From contig JAVBOP010000121.1 in assembly GCA_031550405.1 (NCBI GenBank), positions 1-30,883 on the forward strand: a stretch of 30,883 nt of DNA, in the 5' to 3' direction. The position numbers and the translations under genes were made by a program. Positions 24,281-30,883 of this stretch are shown in pieces. A model generated the notes under the pieces. That model saw only the letters and a program-made list of their open reading frames with translations, was not told the DNA's origin and did no database searches. This DNA is from JAVBOP01 sp031550405. Lineage in GTDB: Bacteria; Bacteroidota; Ignavibacteria; Kapaibacteriales; UBA2268. Position 1 is the stretch's first letter; each line of letters begins with the position of its first letter.

Positions 24281-26440
24281 ATTGCCATTTATCAATATAA
24301 CGGTATAAGTGCCTGAAGATAAATGGGATATATCTAATGTTTTATCATCAGTTATGGATGATAAAAAGACCAATTTGCCTATTGCATCATATATCTGTAC
24401 TGCATAAGGCATGCCTATCGGATTGTCAAACTGTAATGTAACATTGTTGTTTATAACAGGGTTAGGATATATTGTCAATTTATCTGATATGTCATTTTTG
24501 CCCTCGTATATACCGCTTGTTTCTGCTGATACCATTGCTGCAAGTGCATTTACCTTGCCCCAGCCCCAATATGCACTTTTGTTGTTTCGCACATTGCCAG
24601 TAAAATTGTCATTTATAGCAGTTGCCTGTAGTATCTGCTTGATTTCTTTGGATGTTAGCTTAGGGTTCACCTCCAGCATTAATGCCACCACACCTGTTAC
24701 CATTGGACATGACATTGATGTGCCTTCTTTTGCTATATACCAGCCGCCAGTTGCAGATGGACCAACGAGATACAAATCAGATATAGTCAGATTATCTACG
24801 TATGCATTATTACATGCAGATATTATAATACTTCCAGGAGCTGTTATATCAGGCTTTATTCTTCCATCTGTTGCAGGTCCTATGGAGCTAAAATCTGTTA
24901 TATCTTCAATGTTATTACTTGAATATGCTGAAATTGTAGTGTTTTGGTAATTAACAAATTCTGTTTTGGTAATGTATGCACCAACAGCTATAACCTCATC
25001 TATAATAGCTGGTGAAGCTACGGTATATTTCGAATCGGCGATTTGCGGACTTCCTGTTTGTGTTAGTGAAACATCTCCCCAAGCATGAATATTGGCATTA
25101 GTAGATGTAACAGTAAAACCTAACATATCCAAGTAATAGTATGATTCTGCATTTATTTTAAAGGGATTTAATTCAAATTTACAATATGGCTTATTATTAA
25201 ATTGATAGGCAGGGTCAAGCTCTATTAATAATGGATATGAATATTGCTTTGTAGCATCATATATTGTTGTATCAATTATACGCTTTTGATTAGTTGAATA
25301 TTTTAATGTTTTCGCAATGGCATTGGGATTATTTTTAGTATAAACAGATATTTCAACTTTAAATTCTTCATCTGGCATTCCTAATATATATCCCATATAT
25401 AAATTATGACCTGTTGTAATAATACTACCTTTTACATTAGCAGAATAGTGTATATTCATGCCACCTGAATTTCCAGCAGATGCTACAATAATTTTGCCAT
25501 TGGGATTGTTCTGCATAATTTCCTGTAATGCAATATCTCCTATTTCTGTGCCATCATGCGCATTAGTCTGATGCAACCCAAGACTCATATTTATGACTAT
25601 AGGCTTGCCAACAGAATCTGCATATTTATACATATAGTCCACAGATTCAATAAGTTGTGTATAAACTTCTGCTTCATCGAATGTATTTAATAATTCAACA
25701 ACAACAATATCTGCTTCTGTAGCAATTCCAGAATATTTGTCTGATTCATTTCTACCCGCCGCTATGCCCAGTGTATGTGATCCATGTGTATCTTGTGTAT
25801 TAGAATATTTTAATACATTTTTTATATAGTTAGCATCGGTATATAATGTTCCAAAATCATAGCCATTAGGTGGATTGCCGCTATTATCATTTGCCAGCCA
25901 TGCACGCTTTACACGGCAATTGCCATTAGCATCGGAGAACATTGGATGTGTAAAATCAAAACCTATATCAATAATGCCAACTATAACCCCTTTTCCTGTA
26001 TAAGGTTGCGACAAGCCTTGACCTTTATGCACAGCATCAACATTCATTGCCGGAATAGCTTTATCAAGCATCGGCTTTACTTTGCCGCCAATATCAACAC
26101 GCATAACTCCTTTTAGATCAGATAATTGCATGAGTTTATCAATAGGTATGGTGGCTATTAATACCTTTGATGTCTCAACACCTATTTTACCTCCAAGCTG
26201 TTCCAATTCCGATTTATCAAAATCAGCATTATATGCAATAAATACCTTGACTTGTGGACTTTCATCATTACCAAGCAAACGATATTCAGATTTGAGTTTT
26301 TGCTTATCTTGCAGTTCTTTTGCCGCCTGATATTTTTTTACTAATAGATATGTTTCCAACGATAAGTTATTCTGTGCCAACAACATAGCACCTGAAAGCA
26401 ACGATGCTAATATGATAGATATAACCCTTATTTTTTTCAT
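24245..26440 (-). CDS. T9SS-secreted subtilisin-family (S8) serine protease
   Basis: A 731-residue secreted endopeptidase. Residues 1-22 are a signal peptide (LASLLSGAMLLAQ), followed by a propeptide-like region to about 145. The S8 catalytic triad is complete: Asp158 (VGIIDIGFDFTHP), His219 (DTHGSHTLGIAAG) and Ser575 (EGTSMSCPMVTG), with oxyanion Asn324 (SAGNSGG). The span of about 230 residues between Asn324 and the Ser motif is long for subtilisins and includes an inserted domain (about 335-470), as in C5a-peptidase-like and Bacteroidota surface proteases. A type A T9SS sorting domain closes the protein (about 655-731, LTIYPNPVINNNVTLQF, QIYDAIGKLV, LSSGTYTVIL). A weak Shine-Dalgarno (AGG) precedes the ATG. 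It probably digests external protein. The gene is bracketed by a 37-bp direct repeat of its own tail. Confidence 0.92.
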   Translation of the reverse strand: MKKIRVISIILASLLSGAMLLAQNNLSLETYLLVKKYQAAKELQDKQKLKSEYRLLGNDESPQVKVFIAYNADFDKSELEQLGGKIGVETSKVLIATIPIDKLMQLSDLKGVMRVDIGGKVKPMLDKAIPAMNVDAVHKGQGLSQPYTGKGVIVGIIDIGFDFTHPMFSDANGNCRVKRAWLANDNSGNPPNGYDFGTLYTDANYIKNVLKYSNTQDTHGSHTLGIAAGRNESDKYSGIATEADIVVVELLNTFDEAEVYTQLIESVDYMYKYADSVGKPIVINMSLGLHQTNAHDGTEIGDIALQEIMQNNPNGKIIVASAGNSGGMNIHYSANVKGSIITTGHNLYMGYILGMPDEEFKVEISVYTKNNPNAIAKTLKYSTNQKRIIDTTIYDATKQYSYPLLIELDPAYQFNNKPYCKFELNPFKINAESYYYLDMLGFTVTSTNANIHAWGDVSLTQTGSPQIADSKYTVASPAIIDEVIAVGAYITKTEFVNYQNTTISAYSSNNIEDITDFSSIGPATDGRIKPDITAPGSIIISACNNAYVDNLTISDLYLVGPSATGGWYIAKEGTSMSCPMVTGVVALMLEVNPKLTSKEIKQILQATAINDNFTGNVRNNKSAYWGWGKVNALAAMVSAETSGIYEGKNDISDKLTIYPNPVINNNVTLQFDNPIGMPYAVQIYDAIGKLVFLSSITDDKTLDISHLSSGTYTVILINGNNIASQKIAVAR

Positions 26441-26523
26441 TTTTGTACCTACTTTTATATAATATCATAGTGAATAATGTTTAATATAATGAATATTCTA
26501 ATTAAAGTGCATATAATTTGAAT

Positions 26524-26560
26524 TTACCTCGCAACTGCTATTTTCTGTGAAGCAATGTTT
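26524..26560. repeat. 37-bp direct repeat, copy 2 (upstream of the subtilisin gene)
   Basis: Identical to 24244-24280. On the minus strand it encodes NIASQKIAVAR and a stop, but a stop codon directly precedes it and no further sorting-domain sequence is seen, so only the tail of a gene end remains. It sits 84 bases upstream of the protease ATG, within the promoter region. Confidence 0.9.
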
Positions 26561-26616
26561 TAAAAATACAACTTACAATCATACAGAATAAATATATATT
26601 TGACAACAGCCGTGCC

Positions 26617-27603
26617 TTAATATGCTCGCTTGTTTAAGGAGGATATAAGCCAGAAGAGCATGGCATTATACTCATTCTCAGGGCAGTCGAGCAAAGCCGT
26701 GCCGGCAGCAGAAAAATACCTGTCAATATGCTCCTGAGCGATGTCGAATATATGCAACCGTTCGAACATTGAGCGATAGATGCCAACTTTGTCCTCGCTT
26801 AATCCAGTGCCGGCAGCCATATAATCATGCACAAGCTCCACGTCCTGCCGGGCTGTGGCAACCTGCGCCGCCATAAGGATTGGAAACGATTTCTTGCCCT
26901 CAATCAAATCCTGCCCGATACGCTTGCCAAACTTTATCTGCTCCGCCGTCAAATCCAGCATGTCATCCTGTATCTGGAATGCAATGCCCAGATTATCCGC
27001 ATACTTGCTCACCGCCTCGTATTGCTTCTGCGTGCAATTGCCGATAAGCGCTCCCATCCGTGCTGCACACTTCAGAAGCGAAGAAGTTTTCAGCCTGATC
27101 ATACCGATATAATCGTCCAGCGTTACATCAGGCTTGGTATTGAATGCCATATCAAGCTCCTGCCCTTCGCACACTTCAATAAGTGCATTGCTGAGCTCGC
27201 TGCATATCTCGCCTGCACGCACAGTGTCGCTGGACTTAGGCAGGAAACCGAAGGCATATCCCACCATCATATCGCCGGCGAGAATAGCAATGTCCTCGTT
27301 CCATTTCACATGCACAGTGTCGCGACCGCGCCGTATGGGCGATTTGTCCATAATGTCGTCGTGCACGAGCGTAAAGTTATGCAGCACCTCAATCGCAGTC
27401 GCCGCACCGATAGCATCCGGAGGGTTGCCGCCAATGCACCCCGCTGCAATCATCGTCAATACGGGACGTATGCGTTTGCCGCCGCCCGACATGATGTATT
27501 TATAGGCATCGAAGAGCCTGTATGGCTTGGCAAGATTAATGGATGCAGCAATGTGCTTCTCTACCTGTTCTTGCAGTGCTGTATATTTTTTTTGATATTC
27601 CAT
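26617..27603 (-). CDS. Polyprenyl (farnesyl/geranylgeranyl-type) diphosphate synthase
   Basis: The 328-residue trans-isoprenyl diphosphate synthase condenses IPP onto allylic diphosphates in the cytoplasm, feeding quinone, undecaprenyl or carotenoid synthesis. Hallmarks: GGGKRIRPVL (residues 40-49), first Asp-rich motif DDIMD (82-86) followed by RRG, the GQELDMAF stretch, and second Asp-rich motif DDMLD (213-217) in FQIQDDMLDLT, followed by GKRIGQDLIEGKKSFP. Phe77, five residues before the first Asp, is the chain-length position where an aromatic favours short products (C15-C20); product length is inference. It lies 72 bases after fliI on the same strand, and both have clearly higher G+C than the genes to the left. 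Short-chain (IspA-like) or long-chain (IspB-like) naming cannot be settled here. Confidence 0.9.
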   Translation of the reverse strand: MEYQKKYTALQEQVEKHIAASINLAKPYRLFDAYKYIMSGGGKRIRPVLTMIAAGCIGGNPPDAIGAATAIEVLHNFTLVHDDIMDKSPIRRGRDTVHVKWNEDIAILAGDMMVGYAFGFLPKSSDTVRAGEICSELSNALIEVCEGQELDMAFNTKPDVTLDDYIGMIRLKTSSLLKCAARMGALIGNCTQKQYEAVSKYADNLGIAFQIQDDMLDLTAEQIKFGKRIGQDLIEGKKSFPILMAAQVATARQDVELVHDYMAAGTGLSEDKVGIYRSMFERLHIFDIAQEHIDRYFSAAGTALLDCPENEYNAMLFWLISSLNKRAY

Positions 27604-27675
27604 GTTTTATCCTCAATTAATTCAATTATTTAATTTGCTTTTACTGTTGCTGTATGCTGCCACTCCACATATTCC

Positions 27676-28995
27676 CTACCCCGCTATTTCGGAGAGCTTT
27701 TCCAGTGTAATATCGAAGGAATCGCCTTCATCAACGCCTTGACGGAGAAAAGACAGTATCGGTTCGTGAAGTGCAATGGCTTTGTCGGTTTTGGGGCTTG
27801 TGCCCGCCTGATATGCACCTACCGAAATCAGGTCTTCGACATCCCGATATATAGCCATCATTTCTATGATATGGCTTGACATAGCCCTGTGCGATTTAGT
27901 GATAATATCCGTGCGGACGCGGCTTATGCTTTCCAGCACGTCAATGGCTGGGTAATGCCCGGAGGTTGCTAATTTGCGGGATAAAACTATATGTCCGTCA
28001 AGAATACCGCGGGCGGTATCGGCAATCGGTTCGTTCATATCGTCGCCCTCGACAAGCACGGTATATAGACCTGTGATAGAGCCTTTGTCGGATGTGCCGG
28101 CGCGCTCCATCGTCTTTTGCATAAGCGAGAATACGGAAGGAGTATAGCCCTTGGTGGTTGGCGGTTCGCCGATTGTCAAGCCGACCTCGCGCTGTGCCAT
28201 TGCCAGACGGGTTACAGAGTCCATCATAAGCATTACGTCCAATCCTTTATCCCGGAAATATTCAGCTATCGAAGTGGCAAGCAGTGCCGATTTGATGCGC
28301 ACCAGAGCCGGAGTGTCGCCGGTAGCGCATACCACCACCGACCGCATCAAGCCTTCATATCCCAAATCCTTTTCAATAAACTCCCTTACCTCACGCCCAC
28401 GCTCGCCAATCAAGGATATGACATTGACATCAGCTGTGGTATTTCTGGCAATCATGCCGATAGTTGTCGATTTTCCCACGCCGGAGCCTGCAAATATCCC
28501 TACACGCTGCCCCTTGCCAAAGGTAATCAAGCCGTCGATAGCCCTGATTCCTGTGGATATAACCGAATCAATGCGCTTGCGTGTAAGAGGATTAGGCGGA
28601 ACTGCATATACCGACCGCGTATGGTTAGTCTGTATATCTCCCTTATTATCCAATGGGTTGCCGAGCCCATCAATAACTCTGCCAAGCAAAGCATCGCCAA
28701 CATTTACGGACAGCGGTCTGCCAGTAGCCACTATTTCCATGCCCGGCGCAATATTCACTGTGTCGCCAAGCACCATGGAGAGTATCTTATTATTGTCCTT
28801 GAACCCGACAATCTCCGTCCGCGTAACCTCTCTGCCAGCCTTATCCCTGAGTATGCAAACCTCGCCAATGGGCGCACGCGGTCCGTCGCTCTCCAGCACC
28901 ATGCCTACAACACGGGTAATTTTGCCGCTTTTCCGCAGCGTATTTGTCTGCCGCAACATATTGCTTAGCGCATTTGTATCTACCTTTTCGAGCAT
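27676..28995 (-). CDS. fliI: Flagellum-specific/type III export ATPase FliI
   Basis: FliI is the hexameric ATPase at the base of the flagellar type III export gate, using ATP to unload chaperone-bound subunits. The 439-residue protein is an F1-beta-like ATPase: an N-terminal beta-barrel (GMVLESDGPRAPIGEVCIL), LGRVIDGLGNPLD, Walker A AGSGVGKS (169-176), the ISLIGERGREVREF motif, Walker B MLMMDS (255-260, Asp259), then TRLAMAQREVGLTIGEPPTTKGYTPSVF (shown as two adjacent motifs), which is diagnostic for FliI/SctN rather than AtpD or AtpA. The C-terminus (DEGDSFDITLEKLSEIAG) fits FliI. No other flagellar gene is in the window, so flagellar FliI and injectisome SctN are not separable by context; the sequence favours FliI. 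The polyprenyl synthase gene lies 72 bases downstream. Confidence 0.88.
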   Translation of the reverse strand: MLEKVDTNALSNMLRQTNTLRKSGKITRVVGMVLESDGPRAPIGEVCILRDKAGREVTRTEIVGFKDNNKILSMVLGDTVNIAPGMEIVATGRPLSVNVGDALLGRVIDGLGNPLDNKGDIQTNHTRSVYAVPPNPLTRKRIDSVISTGIRAIDGLITFGKGQRVGIFAGSGVGKSTTIGMIARNTTADVNVISLIGERGREVREFIEKDLGYEGLMRSVVVCATGDTPALVRIKSALLATSIAEYFRDKGLDVMLMMDSVTRLAMAQREVGLTIGEPPTTKGYTPSVFSLMQKTMERAGTSDKGSITGLYTVLVEGDDMNEPIADTARGILDGHIVLSRKLATSGHYPAIDVLESISRVRTDIITKSHRAMSSHIIEMMAIYRDVEDLISVGAYQAGTSPKTDKAIALHEPILSFLRQGVDEGDSFDITLEKLSEIAG

Positions 28996-29095
28996 ATTTT
29001 GTTCGTTGCAAATAACATGCCACCTGCATATTTATTACCCAACCGTTATCAACTTGCAGTTTAACATGCAATAGCAAAAAACTACCCCGTCATTT

Positions 29096-29119
29096 TAAGC
29101 CCCTTTAGGGGTTTGGGGT
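29096..29119. repeat. CCCCTTTAGGGG palindromic repeat, copy 1
   Basis: The core CCCCTTTAGGGG followed by TTTGGGGT recurs at 29319-29339. Each has a four-base G-C stem around TTTA and a second G-run, so alternative pairing is possible. Similar short repeats are widespread in intergenic DNA of Bacteroidota genomes. Confidence 0.75.
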
Positions 29120-29155
29120 AATACATCAATACCCACCCAGCATGTCTTTCCAAGC

Positions 29156-29175
29156 TCCCTGAGCATGTCGAAGGG
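29156..29175. repeat. CCCTGAGCATGTCGAAGGG dispersed-repeat-like element
   Basis: The sequence CCCTGAGCATGTCGAAGGG closely matches a short element (CCCTGAGCTTGTCGAAGGG type) found dispersed between genes in many bacterial genomes. CCCT and AGGG can pair as a small hairpin. Confidence 0.6.
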
Positions 29176-29180
29176 AAGAC

Positions 29181-29268
29181 TATTCTGAATCAGAATGCTC
29201 AGGATTTTAGGATTTACTCGATTCTTTTCCTGAAAATCTTTTAATCCGCTAAATCATGATTCTGAATA
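29181..29268. repeat. Long imperfect inverted repeat (hairpin or MITE-like element)
   Basis: The outer arms 29181-29196 and 29253-29268 are inverted copies with about 13 of 16 matches (TATTCTGAATCA against TATTCAGAATCA). Inner segments rich in AGGATTT and AAATC/CCTG continue the partial pairing, giving one long imperfect hairpin of 88 bases. Its ATTCTGA and CCTGAAAATC words resemble repeat families scattered in Bacteroidota/Chlorobi genomes. Confidence 0.55.
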
Positions 29269-29315
29269 TATTTCCGCCACATACCAATTAGGTTTATGAA
29301 TAAATATTTACCTTT

Positions 29316-29340
29316 AAGTCCCCTTTAGGGGTTTGGGGTT
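29316..29340. repeat. CCCCTTTAGGGG palindromic repeat, copy 2
   Basis: Same core as the copy at 29096-29119, in the same orientation, with one extra base (AAGTCCCC here, AAGCCCC there). The two copies are about 220 bases apart. Confidence 0.75.
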
Positions 29341-29412
29341 GTTGGGATATAATACCCTGTTCGAGGCAAATAATGAATATTTTTTCATAAACTCCATCAT
29401 CATACATACAAC

Positions 29413-29455
29413 AATAGCCCCGCTATGCTGATGCTAACGGGGCTTGATTTTTTTC
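29413..29455 (-). terminator. Likely terminator of the rightmost T9SS gene
   Basis: A 7-bp G-C-rich stem (29416-29422, AGCCCCG, with 29438-29444, CGGGGCT) lies 13 bases past the stop at 29468-29470 of the minus-strand gene. The minus-strand 3' side is only moderately U rich; the better T-run is on the plus strand, where no gene ends, so direction is uncertain. Confidence 0.5.
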
Positions 29456-29467
29456 GATGCTTTGCTG

Positions 29468-30883
29468 TTATCGTTTGGTGAATTGCATGCTGCCGGAGGT
29501 TTGACCCTCAAGCTCGGCAACAAGATAGTAAATGCCTGCCGGATATGTGCTTATGTTAACACTAAACTGCCCTTGAAGCGGACCGCCAGGAGATACCGTC
29601 CAGACGTTGCCTCTTAAATTGCCGTTGATGTCATAAGTCTTGAAAAACATAGGCTTGGCAGGCGGCTGACCGCCGGAAGGTATTGTTATATTGTATTCCG
29701 CACAAAAGCTGTTGCCTGTTATTACAACGGGGCTTGGAGCTGCTGGTTGATAACCGCCTGTAGCGCTGGTGCCGCTTGCATTTGCACTGCTGCTGCTGGC
29801 TCCGCCGCCGATACTGCCCAATACATTGCAAACCTTGATGGATGTTACCGGTGGTTCGTCAGGCAGTGACCACACGTCGCAGCCGCATATAAATACCTGC
29901 TGGATTTCGCATGTCTCGCCAGTCTCATTGTTCACAAACTGCACGCTGACAGTATCTTTGGTACTGCCATACAATCCAGGGGATATTGTACTGCTGCACG
30001 GAGTTGGGATTGTGATGTTTGTTAACTCAAATGTGTTGTTGCCTGTGCTGATATTGCCGGGAACCTGTATCGCATCGCCATCCCTTGTGTAGACGGCGCT
30101 CGAATAGCTGAAGCCCGAAGGCATCGGGATTTTCAACGCAAAATGGCACTCCTGAGTGTGATAGCCTGTAAACTGTTTGGGTTGCTGCCGTGTTGCATCA
30201 TAAACCGCACTGCCATTATTCATCTTACCGGTTTGCACGCCAGATAATAACTCGCTGCAGGGATTGCAATCGCAGTATAATTTCAAGGTTGTATCGCAAA
30301 CCACATCGCCATCACCATTGCGCCGCTTCATTTGCAGATTATAAGAGACATAGTCGTTGCTGACAGGGCAGGTCAGCGTTAAACCACTATGAGTAAACGT
30401 CTTTAACCCGTTGCTGGCTATAAGGTTATATGTTTTATCTCCTTGATAATTATATGCTGCCATTATATTGTACGAGGTGTCAACCGCTTGGCTGAAGTTC
30501 GCTTTGATTGTAAATGTACATTGATTGCCATTCCTGACTTTAGTTATTGCTGCAGTATAGTTAAATGGTCGCTGCACATCGCTTGCAGATACTGTAACTG
30601 CATTATATCCCTGCGGCATAGATACGGTATCTCCTGTAAGAACATTGATGCACGACACTGTATATGTTCCTGCGTCAGTTACTGTAAATTGGTTGTTTTC
30701 ACTTGATATATTCGTTCCATTTGAATCCTTCAATCCAAACTGAAATAAGCCTGCCTGCTCATTAGCGCAGGATTTCAATTTTATCAATGCTCCGGAGCAT
30801 GTTGCCAATTTTTCTATGCTTGGGCTAAACCCATATACATTCAACGTAAACACTTCCGGACAGTCATTGCAATCCATCTTCAA
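29468..30883 (-). CDS. Cys-rich T9SS cargo protein, partial (C-terminal 471 residues)
   Basis: The reading frame runs off the right edge, so the start and signal peptide are not in the window; the TTG at the edge is not evidence of a start. The visible 471 residues contain many Cys (DCNDCP, CDCNPCSEL, FICGCDVW), repeated Ig-like beta segments (FTVTDAGTYTVSC, TFTIKANFSQAVDTSYN), and an adhesin-like character. A Ser/Gly/Ala-rich linker (GGGASSSSANASGTSATGG, about residues 355-375) leads to the C-terminal region, which ends in a type A T9SS sorting domain (FFKTYDINGNLRGNVW, ISTYPAGIYYLVAELEG, final FTKR). It is probably a large surface or extracellular protein. I do not recognise its catalytic part, if any. 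Its G+C is higher than that of the other T9SS genes here. Confidence 0.8.
   Translation of the reverse strand: MKMDCNDCPEVFTLNVYGFSPSIEKLATCSGALIKLKSCANEQAGLFQFGLKDSNGTNISSENNQFTVTDAGTYTVSCINVLTGDTVSMPQGYNAVTVSASDVQRPFNYTAAITKVRNGNQCTFTIKANFSQAVDTSYNIMAAYNYQGDKTYNLIASNGLKTFTHSGLTLTCPVSNDYVSYNLQMKRRNGDGDVVCDTTLKLYCDCNPCSELLSGVQTGKMNNGSAVYDATRQQPKQFTGYHTQECHFALKIPMPSGFSYSSAVYTRDGDAIQVPGNISTGNNTFELTNITIPTPCSSTISPGLYGSTKDTVSVQFVNNETGETCEIQQVFICGCDVWSLPDEPPVTSIKVCNVLGSIGGGASSSSANASGTSATGGYQPAAPSPVVITGNSFCAEYNITIPSGGQPPAKPMFFKTYDINGNLRGNVWTVSPGGPLQGQFSVNISTYPAGIYYLVAELEGQTSGSMQFTKR

Larger units (their letters stand above)
28996..29467. other. Intergenic region rich in palindromic repeats
   Basis: No gene was found in these 472 bases between two minus-strand genes. 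It holds a pair of near-identical G-rich palindromic repeats (29096-29119 and 29316-29340), a short CCCT..AGGG hairpin element (29156-29175), a long imperfect inverted repeat (29181-29268) and a hairpin near the right end (29413-29455). The promoter of fliI should lie in the left part but no TAnnTTTG box was clear. Confidence 0.7.

Noticed and set aside
26827..27633. 268-codon plus-strand frame opposite the prenyl synthase gene
   Set aside because: Antisense to conserved Asp-rich motifs; Cys/His/Arg-rich composition typical of a shadow frame.
28117..29074. Two long plus-strand frames opposite fliI
   Set aside because: They lie antisense to conserved FliI motifs, look compositionally like reversed codons and have no recognisable features.
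28841..29077. 78-codon minus-strand frame overlapping the fliI start
   Set aside because: Overlaps the well-supported N-terminus of FliI in another phase and has no recognisable content.
29096..29340. Possible CRISPR array from two similar repeats
   Set aside because: Only two copies about 220 bases apart with unrelated unequal spacing and no cas genes; they are dispersed palindromic repeats.

Overview
The window looks like a chromosomal segment from an uncultured-type member of the Bacteroidota/FCB group. At least five genes or gene remnants carry a type IX secretion (T9SS) C-terminal sorting domain. Several intergenic regions hold the Bacteroidota-type -7 promoter box TAnnTTTG. There is a TonB-dependent receptor, lipid A and LPS genes (lpxH, a GT9 heptosyltransferase) and a complete FliI-type flagellar/type III ATPase. 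T9SS together with FliI fits the Ignavibacteria/Kapabacteria/Chlorobi side of the group better than classical Bacteroidia; this placement is inference. No rRNA, tRNA or CRISPR array was seen.

Layout. 0.4-1.9 kb: a SprA-related putative metalloprotease and a divergent glutathione peroxidase, both minus. 2.1-4.3 kb: an Omp28/thioredoxin-like T9SS cargo, sharing a bidirectional terminator with a convergent triple-parvulin foldase (4.3-6.4 kb). 6.7-9.2 kb: a plus-strand operon of an outer membrane barrel protein, a GT9 glycosyltransferase and LpxH, followed by a frameshifted IS5-family transposase remnant. 9.6-12.2 kb: clpC. 12.3-16.4 kb: pdxB downstream of a large CotH-kinase/lamin-tail T9SS protein split by one in-frame TGA. 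16.7-19.0 kb: a TonB-dependent receptor. 19.0-20.1 kb: a gene graveyard with an orphan sorting domain, a frameshifted secreted-protein N-terminus and an IS1-family transposase remnant. 20.1-22.6 kb: glf and a Wzx-type flippase with a 4-base overlap. 22.8-24.1 kb: glyA. 24.2-26.4 kb: a subtilisin-family T9SS protease flanked by a perfect 37-bp direct repeat of its own sorting-domain tail. 26.6-29.0 kb: a polyprenyl diphosphate synthase and fliI, distinctly richer in G+C. 29.0-29.5 kb: an intergenic cluster of palindromic repeats. 29.5 kb to the right edge: the C-terminal part of a Cys-rich T9SS cargo.

How the genes fit together. The main theme is the cell envelope: proteins exported through Sec and then T9SS (protease, thiol-disulfide-like protein, CotH protein), a periplasmic foldase that could help outer membrane proteins fold, the TonB receptor, and synthesis or export of lipid A, core sugar and galactofuranose glycan. 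The rest is housekeeping (clpC, glyA, pdxB, prenyl synthase). The most unusual structure lies in the T9SS cargo genes, where broken copies, IS scars, a recombination-like repeat and a lectin-like domain nested inside a lamin-tail domain point to rapid turnover of secreted-protein genes.
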